DNA of 7,836 nt, taken from contig VXXH01000098.1 in the NCBI GenBank assembly GCA_009835515.1, forward strand, positions 1 to 7,836, written 5' to 3'. Each line of letters opens with the position of its first letter. Position 1 is the first letter of the stretch. The position numbers and the translations under genes were made by a program. This document shows, piece after piece, positions 1-7,153 of this stretch. Origin of the DNA: Candidatus Poribacteria bacterium (GTDB taxonomy: Bacteria; Poribacteria; WGA-4E; WGA-3G). Under the pieces are notes generated by a model, which was not told the DNA's origin, did no database searches, and saw nothing but the letters and a program-made list of their open reading frames with translations.

Positions 1-1
1 A

Positions 2-463
2 TCTATTACAATTATCGGTTTACCGTTCGCAATCTATTTTGCGTTTCGGTGGGGTCTCTATATCCTTTCTGTGTTGTTTGAGGAAACTACACCGAGGAAC
101 GCGTTGCGACGGAGTACTGAGTTGGTCAAAGGTACTTGGTGGCGAGTGTTTGGGATTGGTATAGCGATTACGATAATTGGTTTCATGATAGCGTTTATTC
201 TTCAGACATCTTACGCCATTCTTTTTGCTTCATTAACTGGGGGCATCGGAGGCGGGGAAGCAGGCTTTTTGGGGATGATTCGCCGTCTATTTGCACCGAC
301 TCCTATTGATATTGGGTGGGCGTATTATACGATTTACACTATCGGTTCATTGATCATCGCTGGACTTACGATGCCGATTAGTACTATCGGTTTTGCGCTA
401 CTTTACTTCGACCTCCGGATCCGGAAAGAGGCTTTTGATATTGAGATGCAGGTGACGGATTAA
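2..463 (+). CDS. Polytopic membrane protein, YciC/GPDPase membrane-domain type (3' part only)
   Basis: The reading frame is open from the first bases of the window, so this is the C-terminal 153 residues of a longer protein whose start lies upstream. A GTG at 71 could be taken as a start, but the residues before it (ending FRWGLYILSV) continue the same membrane segment and family pattern, so I treat the gene as truncated by the window edge. The visible part has a hydrophobic segment at the very start, then a cytoplasmic-looking motif NALRRSTELVKGTWWRVFG, two or three more membrane helices, and a C-terminal LLYFDLRIRKEAFDIEMQ. The RRS-x-x-LV-x-G-x-WWR element and the terminal LYFDLRxRKEAFD are hallmarks, as I know them, of the membrane domain found in glycerophosphodiester phosphodiesterases and in YciC-like proteins. 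No catalytic domain is visible. The next gene starts 45 bp downstream on the same strand and is a diverged relative. Confidence 0.85.
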   Translation, partial: SITIIGLPFAIYFAFRWGLYILSVLFEETTPRNALRRSTELVKGTWWRVFGIGIAITIIGFMIAFILQTSYAILFASLTGGIGGGEAGFLGMIRRLFAPTPIDIGWAYYTIYTIGSLIIAGLTMPISTIGFALLYFDLRIRKEAFDIEMQVTD

Positions 464-508
464 GTATTTGGACATCCACTTTCCGAACACACCGGAAGGA
501 ACATTGGA

Positions 509-1618
509 ATGGCTGACAACCAACGTGCGAATCTTGCGCGAACAATTTTCACACAGTATCGAGACAACTTTGGTTTGTTCTGGCGTATCATGTTCCCGAT
601 TGCTATTATTGCAATCGTTTTAGAAGTTGTGGTGTTTTTTTTGAGTGTCACACGCTTTGAAAAGTATATTGATGGGACATTTCGCGAAAATGTCTATACA
701 GCTGTCAGTAATGTTAACACAATCAGAGGCGTTCACCCGACGCTTTCACTGCCGAAAAAGGACGCTTCAGCAGAAACATCTGACCCCGATGTCAGTTGGG
801 GGATCCTGCCGATCCCGTATTTCACTGCAACAGAGCGTGGCGGAATTACATGGCTATGGGGACTTAATTTCCGAAGTTTTGATTATAGTCCGCTAATCCT
901 TCTGCTGCTAACGCTCTGTCCGTTATCACTTGCTGTTGCTCGGATATCGCGTGGCTCGACTTCAGAGGCATCAGTTTCTCTGACTGCTCGTGATGTATGG
1001 CGGCAGACTGGACGCAAGTTCTTTGGCGTTTTAGGTGCTTCTCTGTTTTTCGTCCTGATTACGGATGTAGGTACTTATCTCTATCTGGCAATTTTATGGT
1101 TGGTCCAGGCGTATCGTCCTTTACATGATAGCCTATCAGACTTAGTGTTAAGTCCATATTTATTTGGTATACTCGTGTTGCTTCGGTGCTATTTTCTCGT
1201 GACGTTGAGCCTTTACAATCCATGCCTCATCCTTGAGCCCAACGGTATTATAGGTGTTTTCCGACGCAGCCATACCTTGGTGAGTGGGGCAAGGTTGCGG
1301 TTTTTCGGGGTTTATCTTCTAACGGGTTGGATAGCGTCGGTTATGACTTCTGTCGTACTTGGTGCTGTCTTATTGGCATTTTCTGTGTTTATTCCTGATC
1401 TTGCAGAGGTTCGCGATGCGTTGTCACCACTGAGGTTTTTAACTCTGTTCATCGGCGGCGATATTGAGGTTGTCCTGCCCGAGTTATTAAGTGTTCCAGT
1501 TACAGTAGCAATTCTTATCGTCAAGGGGTTGATTGCCACCTTTTTGGTGCCGATATGGGCAATTCTAACGACGCATCTCTATTTTGAAGGCGTAGATGGA
1601 ATGAAAGAGGCGGTATGA
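509..1618 (+). CDS. Polytopic membrane protein, diverged paralogue of the preceding gene
   Basis: A 369-residue protein starting at ATG 509 with the Shine-Dalgarno-like GGAAGGA at 494-500, 8 nt upstream. About six membrane segments are visible, near residues 28-48, 127-147, 171-196, 214-236, 265-296 and 330-354. A polar stretch at about 49-126 probably forms a large extracytoplasmic loop. Residues 236-267 (YNPCLILEPNG, then FRRSHTLVSG and LRFFG) reproduce the pattern of the upstream protein (ETTPRNALRRSTELVKG, then WRVFG), so the two look like tandem relatives of the YciC/GPDPase membrane-domain type. The C-terminus (THLYFEGVDGMKEAV) retains LYF but has lost the charged DLRIRKEAFD signature, so this copy is clearly more diverged. 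Its stop overlaps the next start by four bases (ATGA at 1615-1618), which implies translational coupling. Function is unknown; a membrane scaffold or transport role would be a guess. Confidence 0.85.
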   Translation: MADNQRANLARTIFTQYRDNFGLFWRIMFPIAIIAIVLEVVVFFLSVTRFEKYIDGTFRENVYTAVSNVNTIRGVHPTLSLPKKDASAETSDPDVSWGILPIPYFTATERGGITWLWGLNFRSFDYSPLILLLLTLCPLSLAVARISRGSTSEASVSLTARDVWRQTGRKFFGVLGASLFFVLITDVGTYLYLAILWLVQAYRPLHDSLSDLVLSPYLFGILVLLRCYFLVTLSLYNPCLILEPNGIIGVFRRSHTLVSGARLRFFGVYLLTGWIASVMTSVVLGAVLLAFSVFIPDLAEVRDALSPLRFLTLFIGGDIEVVLPELLSVPVTVAILIVKGLIATFLVPIWAILTTHLYFEGVDGMKEAV

Positions 1619-2247
1619 GTTTGAAAATAAGCATCGGTATTTGTATGATAATGTCTCTTATGAGCCTTTTTGTCCTTTCGGTATTGGCGGCAGAGGAGCA
1701 GACGTTTCGCGAAGAATTAGAGACACGCCGTTCAGGTACGGAGGTCTCATACGAGAAATACCGAGAGAATTTAGAGAAAATCCTTAATCCGCGTATGTGG
1801 GATGCCGATCTGAGATTTGTGCTGTTTCCGCTTGCAGCCATCGCGCTGGGAGCGGCGATTATCTTTTTTATTCGACAGATCCGGATGAATTTGATTGGCG
1901 AGGCGCGCGACGAAGTTGCAGAAACCGCGCTGGAACGGGTAGAGACGGAGAGAGCAGCACTTGCACGCGCAGATTCAGCAGAAGCCGCAAACGATTTTCG
2001 CAGCGCACTCCGTTTCCTGTATCTCTCCGCGATTTTGCATCTCCAAGAACGCGGTGTGCTCCCTTACGATAAGAGTCTCACGAATCGTGAGTACCTCCAC
2101 CAAGCCCAAGTAGATATTGATCTGCACACTGCGCTTGGGCCTGCGATTACCGTTTTTGATGAGGTCTGGTACGGACACAAACCGTGTGATGCGGAAACTG
2201 TGGCGAGTTACCGAAATCTGCTAAAAAAAGTCTACGCGAGTCACTAA
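1615..2247 (+). CDS. DUF4129 domain protein with signal peptide and one membrane helix
   Basis: A 210-residue protein. It begins with a signal peptide of about 25 residues (basic start MSLK, hydrophobic core, end VLAAEE with probable cleavage after the alanines). A short extracytoplasmic segment at about 26-66 is rich in E and R. A membrane helix at about 68-87 is followed by a charged, alanine-rich linker (95-125) likely to be helical or coiled coil. The C-terminal domain at about 125-205 shows the DUF4129 pattern: ALRFLYLSAILHLQERG, LTNREYL (155-161), FDEVWYG (181-187) and YRNLLKKV. DUF4129 is best known as the cytoplasmic tail of TgpA-type transglutaminase membrane proteins; here it stands alone with no transglutaminase core. 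The start overlaps the stop of the preceding gene (ATGA), and the next gene begins 31 bp downstream, so it belongs to the same operon. Its molecular role is unknown. Confidence 0.88.
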   Translation: MSLKISIGICMIMSLMSLFVLSVLAAEEQTFREELETRRSGTEVSYEKYRENLEKILNPRMWDADLRFVLFPLAAIALGAAIIFFIRQIRMNLIGEARDEVAETALERVETERAALARADSAEAANDFRSALRFLYLSAILHLQERGVLPYDKSLTNREYLHQAQVDIDLHTALGPAITVFDEVWYGHKPCDAETVASYRNLLKKVYASH

Positions 2248-2268
2248 ATTTATCGCGACTTTGCGGGC

Positions 2269-2273
2269 AAGGG
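2269..2273 (+). promoter_or_regulatory. Ribosome binding site that decides the DUF4350 start
   Basis: AAGGG lies 5 nt before ATG 2279. An in-frame TTG at 2261 would add six residues (MRARVK) but has no purine-rich site in front. The ATG start gives a compact lipoprotein signal peptide, so I chose it. Confidence 0.55.
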
Positions 2274-2278
2274 TGAAA

Positions 2279-3415
2279 ATGCGAATCGTCCGAACATGTA
2301 TGTCCAGTCTTATTTTTATAGTGTTTGCGAGTTTCCTGAGTTCGTGTGATGGACCGGGATATGGTACTGTACTTTACCAGATCTTGGGGAAGTTAAAGTT
2401 CCGCGTCACGGAAATATCGGAAGTGTATCCGGCGCGTCTTGCCAGATACGATGTTTTGTTCCTGCAAGCTCTCGACCAGGCACCTACAGAAACGGAGGTT
2501 CGGGACATCCAAGATTTCGTCAACGCCGGTGGCATCTTAATCGTGGCAGGAAACAATAAAGTGTTGGACGGTCTTTTCGCGGGTTACGGCTTAGAACTAC
2601 GAGAGGTAACAGAGCGGATTGTATTCTCTCAACGAATCCCGGAGGAACCGCTGTTTCCACTACACCCGGTTGACGAAGTTCGCACGGGTACGGATTTTGC
2701 TATTGAGGCTATAGCACGTGAAGTCGCTGTGCTTTATGGGCGTGCGGAGGATGCGACGATTGTAACGCTGCACGACGGAGAAGGACGCGCTTACTTTATT
2801 GCGTCCGATTATCTGTTCAGCAGAAGTGGGATGCGGCATGGTGGTAACGCTGCGTTCCTTTATAATTTGATGTCAACGTTTCCACACAAGGCACGCATCG
2901 GTCTCGCTGATAGAAGATACTACACGCTTGAAACAACGCCTCCGAATCCGTTTGTTGCATTTGTGTTCGGGACACCTGGGGGTTTGGGTGCCGTTTATAT
3001 CTGCTTGACGCTTTTCATTTTTTTGGTGCTGCGGGGTCGGCGGTTCGGGAAACCTTTGGATGCACAGGAAATAAATAGACGCTTAAGTGCCGAATACGTG
3101 CACGCAATGACGGCTCTGTATCAGAAGGGCAATACGCGCAGGGAAGTTTTAAGACACATTCGAGACAGGTTTAAGGCGGACCTTGGTGCCCGTTGGCGTG
3201 TCAATCCGAATTTGGATACCGCGACCTTTTTAGAGGCATTGGCACTGCGCAGTGCTATTGATGAAGACGGCGAACTCACAAACCTCATGGCGGCTTTGGA
3301 TCCGTCTGTGAATATATCAGAGGCGCGGTTGCTTGACATTGCGAAGCGCGTTGAAGCTTACCGTGAAATCGCGAAGATTGGGAGGGCAAAATCGACTGTT
3401 GGTCGGAGTTTCTAA
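2279..3415 (+). CDS. DUF4350 domain membrane lipoprotein
   Basis: A 378-residue protein from ATG 2279. The N-terminus (MRIVRT, then a hydrophobic core) ends in a lipobox-like FLSSC, predicting lipidation at Cys23, with Asp24 directly after it. Residues about 28-105 look like the glutamine-amidotransferase-like fold of DUF4350: YDVLFLQALDQAP, then EVRDIQDFVNAGGILIVAG at 73-91, the typical 'is there a block of text to be read as a wall of G after a helix' pattern of these domains. A second part (about 145-205) includes GRAYFIASDYLFS and GGNAAFLYNLM. A membrane helix lies at about 232-252, followed by basic LRGRRFGKP and a cytoplasmic C-terminal domain with SAEYVHAMTALYQKGNTRR (270-288), which is the DUF4350 tail pattern. 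No catalytic Cys-His pair is evident, so enzyme activity is not supported. It follows the DUF4129 gene by 31 bp and precedes moxR across a repeat-filled spacer. In the families I know, DUF4350 proteins travel with MoxR and DUF58. Confidence 0.88.
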   Translation: MRIVRTCMSSLIFIVFASFLSSCDGPGYGTVLYQILGKLKFRVTEISEVYPARLARYDVLFLQALDQAPTETEVRDIQDFVNAGGILIVAGNNKVLDGLFAGYGLELREVTERIVFSQRIPEEPLFPLHPVDEVRTGTDFAIEAIAREVAVLYGRAEDATIVTLHDGEGRAYFIASDYLFSRSGMRHGGNAAFLYNLMSTFPHKARIGLADRRYYTLETTPPNPFVAFVFGTPGGLGAVYICLTLFIFLVLRGRRFGKPLDAQEINRRLSAEYVHAMTALYQKGNTRREVLRHIRDRFKADLGARWRVNPNLDTATFLEALALRSAIDEDGELTNLMAALDPSVNISEARLLDIAKRVEAYREIAKIGRAKSTVGRSF

Positions 3416-3434
3416 GTTAAAGCTGTCAGTTGAA
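3415..3434 (+). repeat. Degenerate heptamer repeat next to the 51-bp array
   Basis: Three imperfect units, AGTTAA, AGCTGTC and AGTTGAA, follow the DUF4350 stop codon and run into the first 51-bp repeat unit. They resemble the better heptamer array at 7025-7052. The match is short, so I hold it loosely. Confidence 0.35.
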
Positions 3435-3684
3435 GAAACCCCCTAAATCCCCCTTATCAGGGGGACTTGCAGCTTCTGTTTGGAAGAAACCCGCTAAATC
3501 CCCCTTATCAGGGGGACTTGCAACTTCTGTTTGGAAGAAACCCGCTAAATCCCCCTTATCAGGGGGACTTGCAGCTTCTGTTTGGAAGAAACCCGCTAAA
3601 TCCCCCTTATCAGGGGACTTGCGGCTTGCGTTTGGAAGAAACCCGCTAAATCCCCCTTATCAGGGGGACTTGCAACTTCCTGTC
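3432..3684 (+). repeat. Tandem array of five 51-bp units, each with a G/C hairpin
   Basis: Units begin at about 3432, 3483, 3534, 3585 and 3635 with the shared opening GAAGAAACCC. The first four are nearly identical; the last loses identity after about 3679. The period is 51 bp, except that the fourth unit is 50 bp because one G is missing from its G run. Each unit contains AAATCCCCCT-TATC-AGGGGGACTT, a 10-bp stem with one A-C mismatch and a TATC loop. The stems are at 3445-3468, 3496-3519, 3547-3570, 3598-3620 and 3648-3671. The array fills nearly all of the 291-bp spacer between the DUF4350 and moxR genes. No run of T follows the stems, so they are not classic intrinsic terminators. They could still attenuate transcription, or protect transcript ends against exonucleases, as REP-type elements do; that is inference. 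Confidence 0.95.
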
Positions 3685-3706
3685 GTGGAAAGGCGTTTTT
3701 TAATAT

Positions 3707-4660
3707 ATGAGTAATCTCGTTCAAACTGTTTTTGAGAAGATGAAGCAAGAGGCAGAAAAAGTTATTGTCGGACAGACAGAACTCTTTGCGCTTGTCGTTG
3801 TGAGTCTATTTTCAGGTGGACATGTCCTGTTAGAGGGTGTCCCCGGTACCGCGAAAACACTTATCGCGAAGACGTTAGCGATGGTAGTTTCTGGCGAATT
3901 CAGTCGTGTGCAGTTTACGCCGGACCTGATGCCGTCAGATATTGTCGGTACGAGCGTCTATGATTTGACGACGAACCAATTTGACCTAAAACGCGGTCCC
4001 GTTTTCACGAATGTCCTGCTCGCTGACGAGATCAACCGTGCGCCTGCTAAGACCCAATCTGCGCTCTTAGAATGTATGGAGGAACGGCAGGTAAGCATTG
4101 ACGGTGTGCGTCATGCGTTATCGCCGCCGTTTATGGTGTTAGCGACGCAAAACCCTATTGAATATGAGGGCACCTACCCGCTGCCTGAAGCGCAACTGGA
4201 CCGGTTCCTGTTCAAATTGCGGGTTGATTATCCGGTTGCCGAGGTCGAGACGCAGATTTTGATGAACTATCACCACGGGTTTAACGCCACGCGTCTGGAA
4301 GCAGTAGGGATCGAAAGTGTTGTTGATAGCACGTTGCTTCAGGAGTGTCAAAGCGAGATTCAAACAGTGACGGTAGAGGATTCAATTTTCAATTATATTG
4401 TCGGTTTAGCGGGGGCATCGCGTAATTCCAATGAATTGGTTCTCGGTGGGAGCCCACGGGCTTCAATTGCGCTCTTATTGGCGAGTAAAACCTACGCTGC
4501 GCTGCAGGGACGAGACTATATCCTGCCTGACGATGTTAAATTTCTGGCACCACATGTGTATCGGCATCGCATCCTGCTGAAACCTGATGCCGAAATTGAG
4601 GGATTGACCGCAGATGATGTGATTGATCGGCTGCTCGCAGAGGCGGAAATTCCGCGTTAG
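3707..4660 (+). CDS. moxR: MoxR-family AAA+ ATPase
   Basis: A 317-residue protein of normal MoxR length. Visible motifs: Walker A GVPGTAKT (44-51), Walker B VLLADEIN (103-110), sensor 1 ATQNP (146-150), the arginine-finger region LPEAQLDRF (159-167) and sensor 2 GGSPRA (247-252). The N-terminal helix (about 5-25, ending VIVGQ) and the C-terminal lid helices ([16 protein letters not shown], 274-289) are also typical. All key residues are present, so it should hydrolyse ATP as a cytoplasmic ring. MoxR proteins are thought to act as chaperones that remodel or mature partners through an adjacent VWA/DUF58 protein, which follows here after 8 bp. The start is ATG 3707. The best ribosome site, GGAAAGG at 3687-3693, sits 13 nt upstream, rather far, and lies just after the repeat array. 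The symbol reflects the family, not a proven orthologue. Confidence 0.96.
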   Translation: MSNLVQTVFEKMKQEAEKVIVGQTELFALVVVSLFSGGHVLLEGVPGTAKTLIAKTLAMVVSGEFSRVQFTPDLMPSDIVGTSVYDLTTNQFDLKRGPVFTNVLLADEINRAPAKTQSALLECMEERQVSIDGVRHALSPPFMVLATQNPIEYEGTYPLPEAQLDRFLFKLRVDYPVAEVETQILMNYHHGFNATRLEAVGIESVVDSTLLQECQSEIQTVTVEDSIFNYIVGLAGASRNSNELVLGGSPRASIALLLASKTYAALQGRDYILPDDVKFLAPHVYRHRILLKPDAEIEGLTADDVIDRLLAEAEIPR

Positions 4661-4668
4661 GTACAAAA

Positions 4669-6024
4669 ATGCACTTTAGCAACCGCCTCCTCCTCTTCCT
4701 GCTTCCGGTAGTGATCCCGATTGTGCTTTACAACGTTTCACCGAATCTGCTGTTCGTCGGTGGTGCCTATCTGGTACTGCTGTTCGTCGTGAGTGTTATA
4801 GATTATGCTACCAATCCTTTGACGGAACAGGTTGCGGTCAGTCGTGAGATGAATTCCAAGTTCTCGTTAGGGGTAGAGAACGTTGTGACGCTGAAGGTTG
4901 TCAACCGGTCTCGGCATCGGTTAAGACTGCGTATCAAAGACGACTTTCCAGACGAGTTTTTGTATGAAACGGTACTCCATGATTGTCGTGTTTCACCGAC
5001 GCATTCTACGGATGTATCGTATCGGCTCACGCCGCTACGGCGAGGGATTTACGAGTTCGTAGATATTCATCTGCAGTGTTGGGGTGTTTTGGGGTTGATT
5101 GTGCGTCGCCGCCGTATTCCTGCAGCGGTGGAAATAAAGGTTTATCCGAATCTACAGGCGGTGCGGCAGTATGAACTTTTAGTAAAGCGCGGCATGCTCC
5201 ACCAAATCGGGCTTAAGACTTCTCGTCAATTTGGGGAAGGTACAGAGATGGAACGGCTGCGTGAATATTCGCCGGACGACGATTTCCGGCGCATCGATTG
5301 GAACGCGACTGCGCGTCAACGCAAACCGATCGTCCGAGAATTTGAGACGGAGCGGAGTCAAGATGTTGTGATTATGTTGGATACGGGTAGACTCATGGCA
5401 TCGCCGATTCTTTTAGAAACGTCCACACTGTCTGCTGAAGCATCGACGACACAAAAGGCGATGCTTAAATTGGATTACGCCATCAATACAACTTTGATGA
5501 CGGCTTACGTCTCAATGCTGAAGGGTGATAAAGTCGGGTTGATCGCTTTTGCGGATAGCGTTCACCAATATCTCGCGCCGAAGCCGGGCAAAAAGCAGTT
5601 TCTGACGATGTTAGAGACCATCTATGCGCTACCCGTGCATCCGGTTGAGCCGGACTTTGAGGAAGCGTTCAAATATCTCGCTTCAAAACAGCGCAGGCGC
5701 GCCCTCATTATCCTTTTTACGGACATCTTAGACAGTGATTCTGCCGAGGGGATCGCCGCTTATGTCTCGCAACTTTCCAAACATCACCTTGTCGCCTGCG
5801 TGACCTTGACGGACTCTGGCATTGTTGAATTAGCGGAGCAGGGTATCCAAGACTCTAAGTCGATCTATCAGAAAACGATTGCCGAACGGTTATTGCAGGA
5901 GAAGCACGCGACGTTAGAGATATTGCGCCGTCGCGGCGTTATCACGATTGATGTGCCAGCACATCAGTTGACGATGGCGGTCGTGAATAAGTATTTGGAA
6001 CTTAAGGCAAAATCAAGGATTTGA
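4669..6024 (+). CDS. DUF58 protein with von Willebrand A-like domain
   Basis: A 451-residue protein. Two membrane helices at about 5-22 and 27-46 anchor it. A beta-rich segment follows (about 52-160, with VTLKVVNRSRHRLRLRIKDDFP). The DUF58 signature is at 198-224: REYSPDDDFRRIDWNATARQ, then KPIVREFE. A von Willebrand A-like fold runs from about 232 to 390: strand VVIMLDTGRLM (233-243), GDKVGLIAFAD (286-296) and ALIILFTDILD (345-355). The metal-site motif DxSxS reads DTGRL (238-242): the Asp is kept but both serines are replaced. I recall DxGRLM-like forms as common in DUF58 proteins, so this may be family-typical. The start is 8 bp after the moxR stop, so the two are almost surely cotranscribed. 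DUF58 proteins are the expected partners or adaptors of MoxR ATPases. The last 12 bp overlap the end of the opposing spoIIM gene. Confidence 0.94.
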   Translation: MHFSNRLLLFLLPVVIPIVLYNVSPNLLFVGGAYLVLLFVVSVIDYATNPLTEQVAVSREMNSKFSLGVENVVTLKVVNRSRHRLRLRIKDDFPDEFLYETVLHDCRVSPTHSTDVSYRLTPLRRGIYEFVDIHLQCWGVLGLIVRRRRIPAAVEIKVYPNLQAVRQYELLVKRGMLHQIGLKTSRQFGEGTEMERLREYSPDDDFRRIDWNATARQRKPIVREFETERSQDVVIMLDTGRLMASPILLETSTLSAEASTTQKAMLKLDYAINTTLMTAYVSMLKGDKVGLIAFADSVHQYLAPKPGKKQFLTMLETIYALPVHPVEPDFEEAFKYLASKQRRRALIILFTDILDSDSAEGIAAYVSQLSKHHLVACVTLTDSGIVELAEQGIQDSKSIYQKTIAERLLQEKHATLEILRRRGVITIDVPAHQLTMAVVNKYLELKAKSRI

Positions 6025-7014
6025 GTGCGTAGTTGTAGCGACACTTTGTGCGTGTGGTTTGGTTGATGCGTCAGCGTCAGGGGCTTTCATTGCGAAGAGG
6101 TAGGTAAACAGCAAGATACCTGTCACGGCACCGAACCCGATTTTGACGGCATTTGACAGTTCGGAGGGTGAGACGAAGCCTTCAATCGTCCCTGCAACGA
6201 TGAGCAGGGCAACACATCCACCCAGCAGCTGGACGGCGATTCTGGCAGCGTCTGTCAAAGCGCGTTTACGTGTATACAACGACGGGGCGATAAGCGAATA
6301 GCCTAACTTCAATCCTGCACCGCCAGCGATAAAGATTGTTGTGAGTTCTATATAGCCGTGTGGCGAGACAAACGACCAGAGTGCTAATGAAACGCCGTTG
6401 GCATGGCATAACCCTGCAATCGCGCCGATATGGATACCGTTGAAGACTAAAATATAGGCAGTGCCGACCATGAACATGATGCCCCAGGCGAAGGCATAAA
6501 AGGCGACTCGGATGTTATTTGTCATCACAAAAGCGGCGAATAGGTTTCGCCATTCGGCTGACGTATCGTTCCAGGCGTCATCTTCTAACTTCTTGATATG
6601 GGATACATAGCGTTCAGGGATAAGTTTTTCCGCAAATTCGGGGGTTGTTAGACCGATCCAGTACGCTGCCGCGAATGCAGCAGCGAACATGAGGAACGAT
6701 GCCCCGATGAAACTGAGGTTTTCGCGAAACAGTGTTGGGAAACCGAAACGAAGGAACTGCCGGAGATTCCCTCGCTTGAACGGAGAGGTCTGGTAAACCG
6801 TAGCGTGTGCACGTGATGCAAGTTCGTTGAGATATGGCACACATCGGTCTTGGGGGAAATCGCGGCGTGCTACCGCTAAATCGGATGTGACACGCCGATA
6901 TAGATAGCCGAGCCGGTTAAGTTGCGTCGCATTTGCATCTCGTGGACGGTTAAGCAATGTTTCGAGTTCGTTCCAGGTTTCTTGTTTCTTTGAAATGAAT
7001 TCTGTGATTGTCAT
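6013..7014 (-). CDS. SpoIIM/DUF95 family integral membrane protein
   Basis: A 333-residue protein. The N-terminal cytoplasmic part (1-95) has the family pattern FISKKQETWNELETLL, LYRRVTSDLAVARR (38-51) and YLNELASRAHATVY (61-74). Membrane helices follow near 101-121, 158-189, 192-212, 222-245, 260-279 and 292-309. Conserved elements include TNNIRVAF (165-172), FNGIHIG (191-197), PHGYIELTTIFIAGGAGL (218-235) and GTIEGFVSP (275-283). The polar tail (311-333) is poorly conserved-looking and is where the gene overlaps the DUF58 3' end. SpoIIM in Bacillus works with SpoIID and SpoIIP in cell-wall remodelling during engulfment; relatives in non-sporulating bacteria are of unknown role and often sit with RDD, DUF58 and MoxR genes. 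No ribosome site is visible: the bases just before the ATG read TTCCCCCTT. The start is supported by the family N-terminus, and no closer alternative ATG exists. Confidence 0.93.
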   Translation of the reverse strand: MTITEFISKKQETWNELETLLNRPRDANATQLNRLGYLYRRVTSDLAVARRDFPQDRCVPYLNELASRAHATVYQTSPFKRGNLRQFLRFGFPTLFRENLSFIGASFLMFAAAFAAAYWIGLTTPEFAEKLIPERYVSHIKKLEDDAWNDTSAEWRNLFAAFVMTNNIRVAFYAFAWGIMFMVGTAYILVFNGIHIGAIAGLCHANGVSLALWSFVSPHGYIELTTIFIAGGAGLKLGYSLIAPSLYTRKRALTDAARIAVQLLGGCVALLIVAGTIEGFVSPSELSNAVKIGFGAVTGILLFTYLFAMKAPDADASTKPHAQSVATTTHSNP

Positions 7015-7022
7015 AAGGGGGA
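7013..7022 (-). repeat. Half-site of the hairpin repeat at the spoIIM start codon
   Basis: On the - strand TCCCCCTTAT ends in the first two bases of the spoIIM ATG. It is identical over ten bases to the left arm and loop start of the hairpin repeat (TCCCCCTTATCAGGGGGA). The right arm is absent. Ten bases could recur by chance, but the other repeat pieces in the same spacer make common origin plausible. Confidence 0.45.
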
Positions 7023-7024
7023 AT

Positions 7025-7052
7025 AGTTGATAGTTGTCAGTTGTCAGTTAAT
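7025..7052 (+). repeat. Heptamer tandem repeat, four units
   Basis: Four consecutive 7-bp units, AGTTGAT, AGTTGTC, AGTTGTC and AGTTAAT, lie between the spoIIM start and its predicted promoter, so they would be transcribed in the spoIIM leader. The two central units are identical and the outer two differ by two positions each. Copy number could vary by slippage; nothing else is evident. Confidence 0.75.
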
Positions 7053-7077
7053 CTGAATGTGAATTTCCCTCTACATC

Positions 7078-7106
7078 ATTAAACGCTATTTCATATCAAA
7101 AATCAA
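7078..7106 (-). promoter_or_regulatory. Predicted sigma-70-like promoter for the spoIIM gene
   Basis: Reading the - strand, TTGATT (7106-7101, four of six to consensus) and TTTAAT (7083-7078, five of six) are separated by exactly 17 bp. Transcription would start near 7071 and give a leader of about 55-60 nt. I found no equally good pair on the + strand for the RDD gene; the best -10-like site there is TATACA at 7136-7141, with a poor -35. Confidence 0.5.
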
Positions 7107-7153
7107 GCCTTTTTATGGTAGATTACAGAATTACTTATACATCCTCTGTAAGC

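Noticed and set aside
71..73. GTG as the true start of the first gene
   Set aside because: The frame is open to the window edge, and the residues before the GTG continue the membrane segment and family pattern, so it is an internal Val codon.
3445..3671. Intrinsic terminators after the DUF4350 gene
   Set aside because: The stems are strong, but none is followed by a run of T; each is followed by ACTTGC. I keep them as repeats with possible attenuation only.
3432..3684. CRISPR array
   Set aside because: The units are directly adjacent, with the whole 51-bp period conserved and no variable spacers of regular length. No cas gene is nearby.
3430..3714. An open frame of 94 codons starting at TTG 3430, with repeating KKPAKSPLSGG units
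   Set aside because: It is the translation of the 51-bp repeats, whose period happens to be 17 codons. A second forward frame is also open through the same repeats. The one-base deletion in unit 4 shifts the frame, there is no ribosome site, and it overlaps the moxR start.
6614..6844. Two short reverse frames within the spoIIM gene
   Set aside because: They overlap the well-supported SpoIIM coding sequence in other frames and have no ribosome site or recognisable motif.
6013..7014. Sporulation locus
   Set aside because: SpoIIM homologues occur widely in non-sporulating bacteria, and no other sporulation gene is present.
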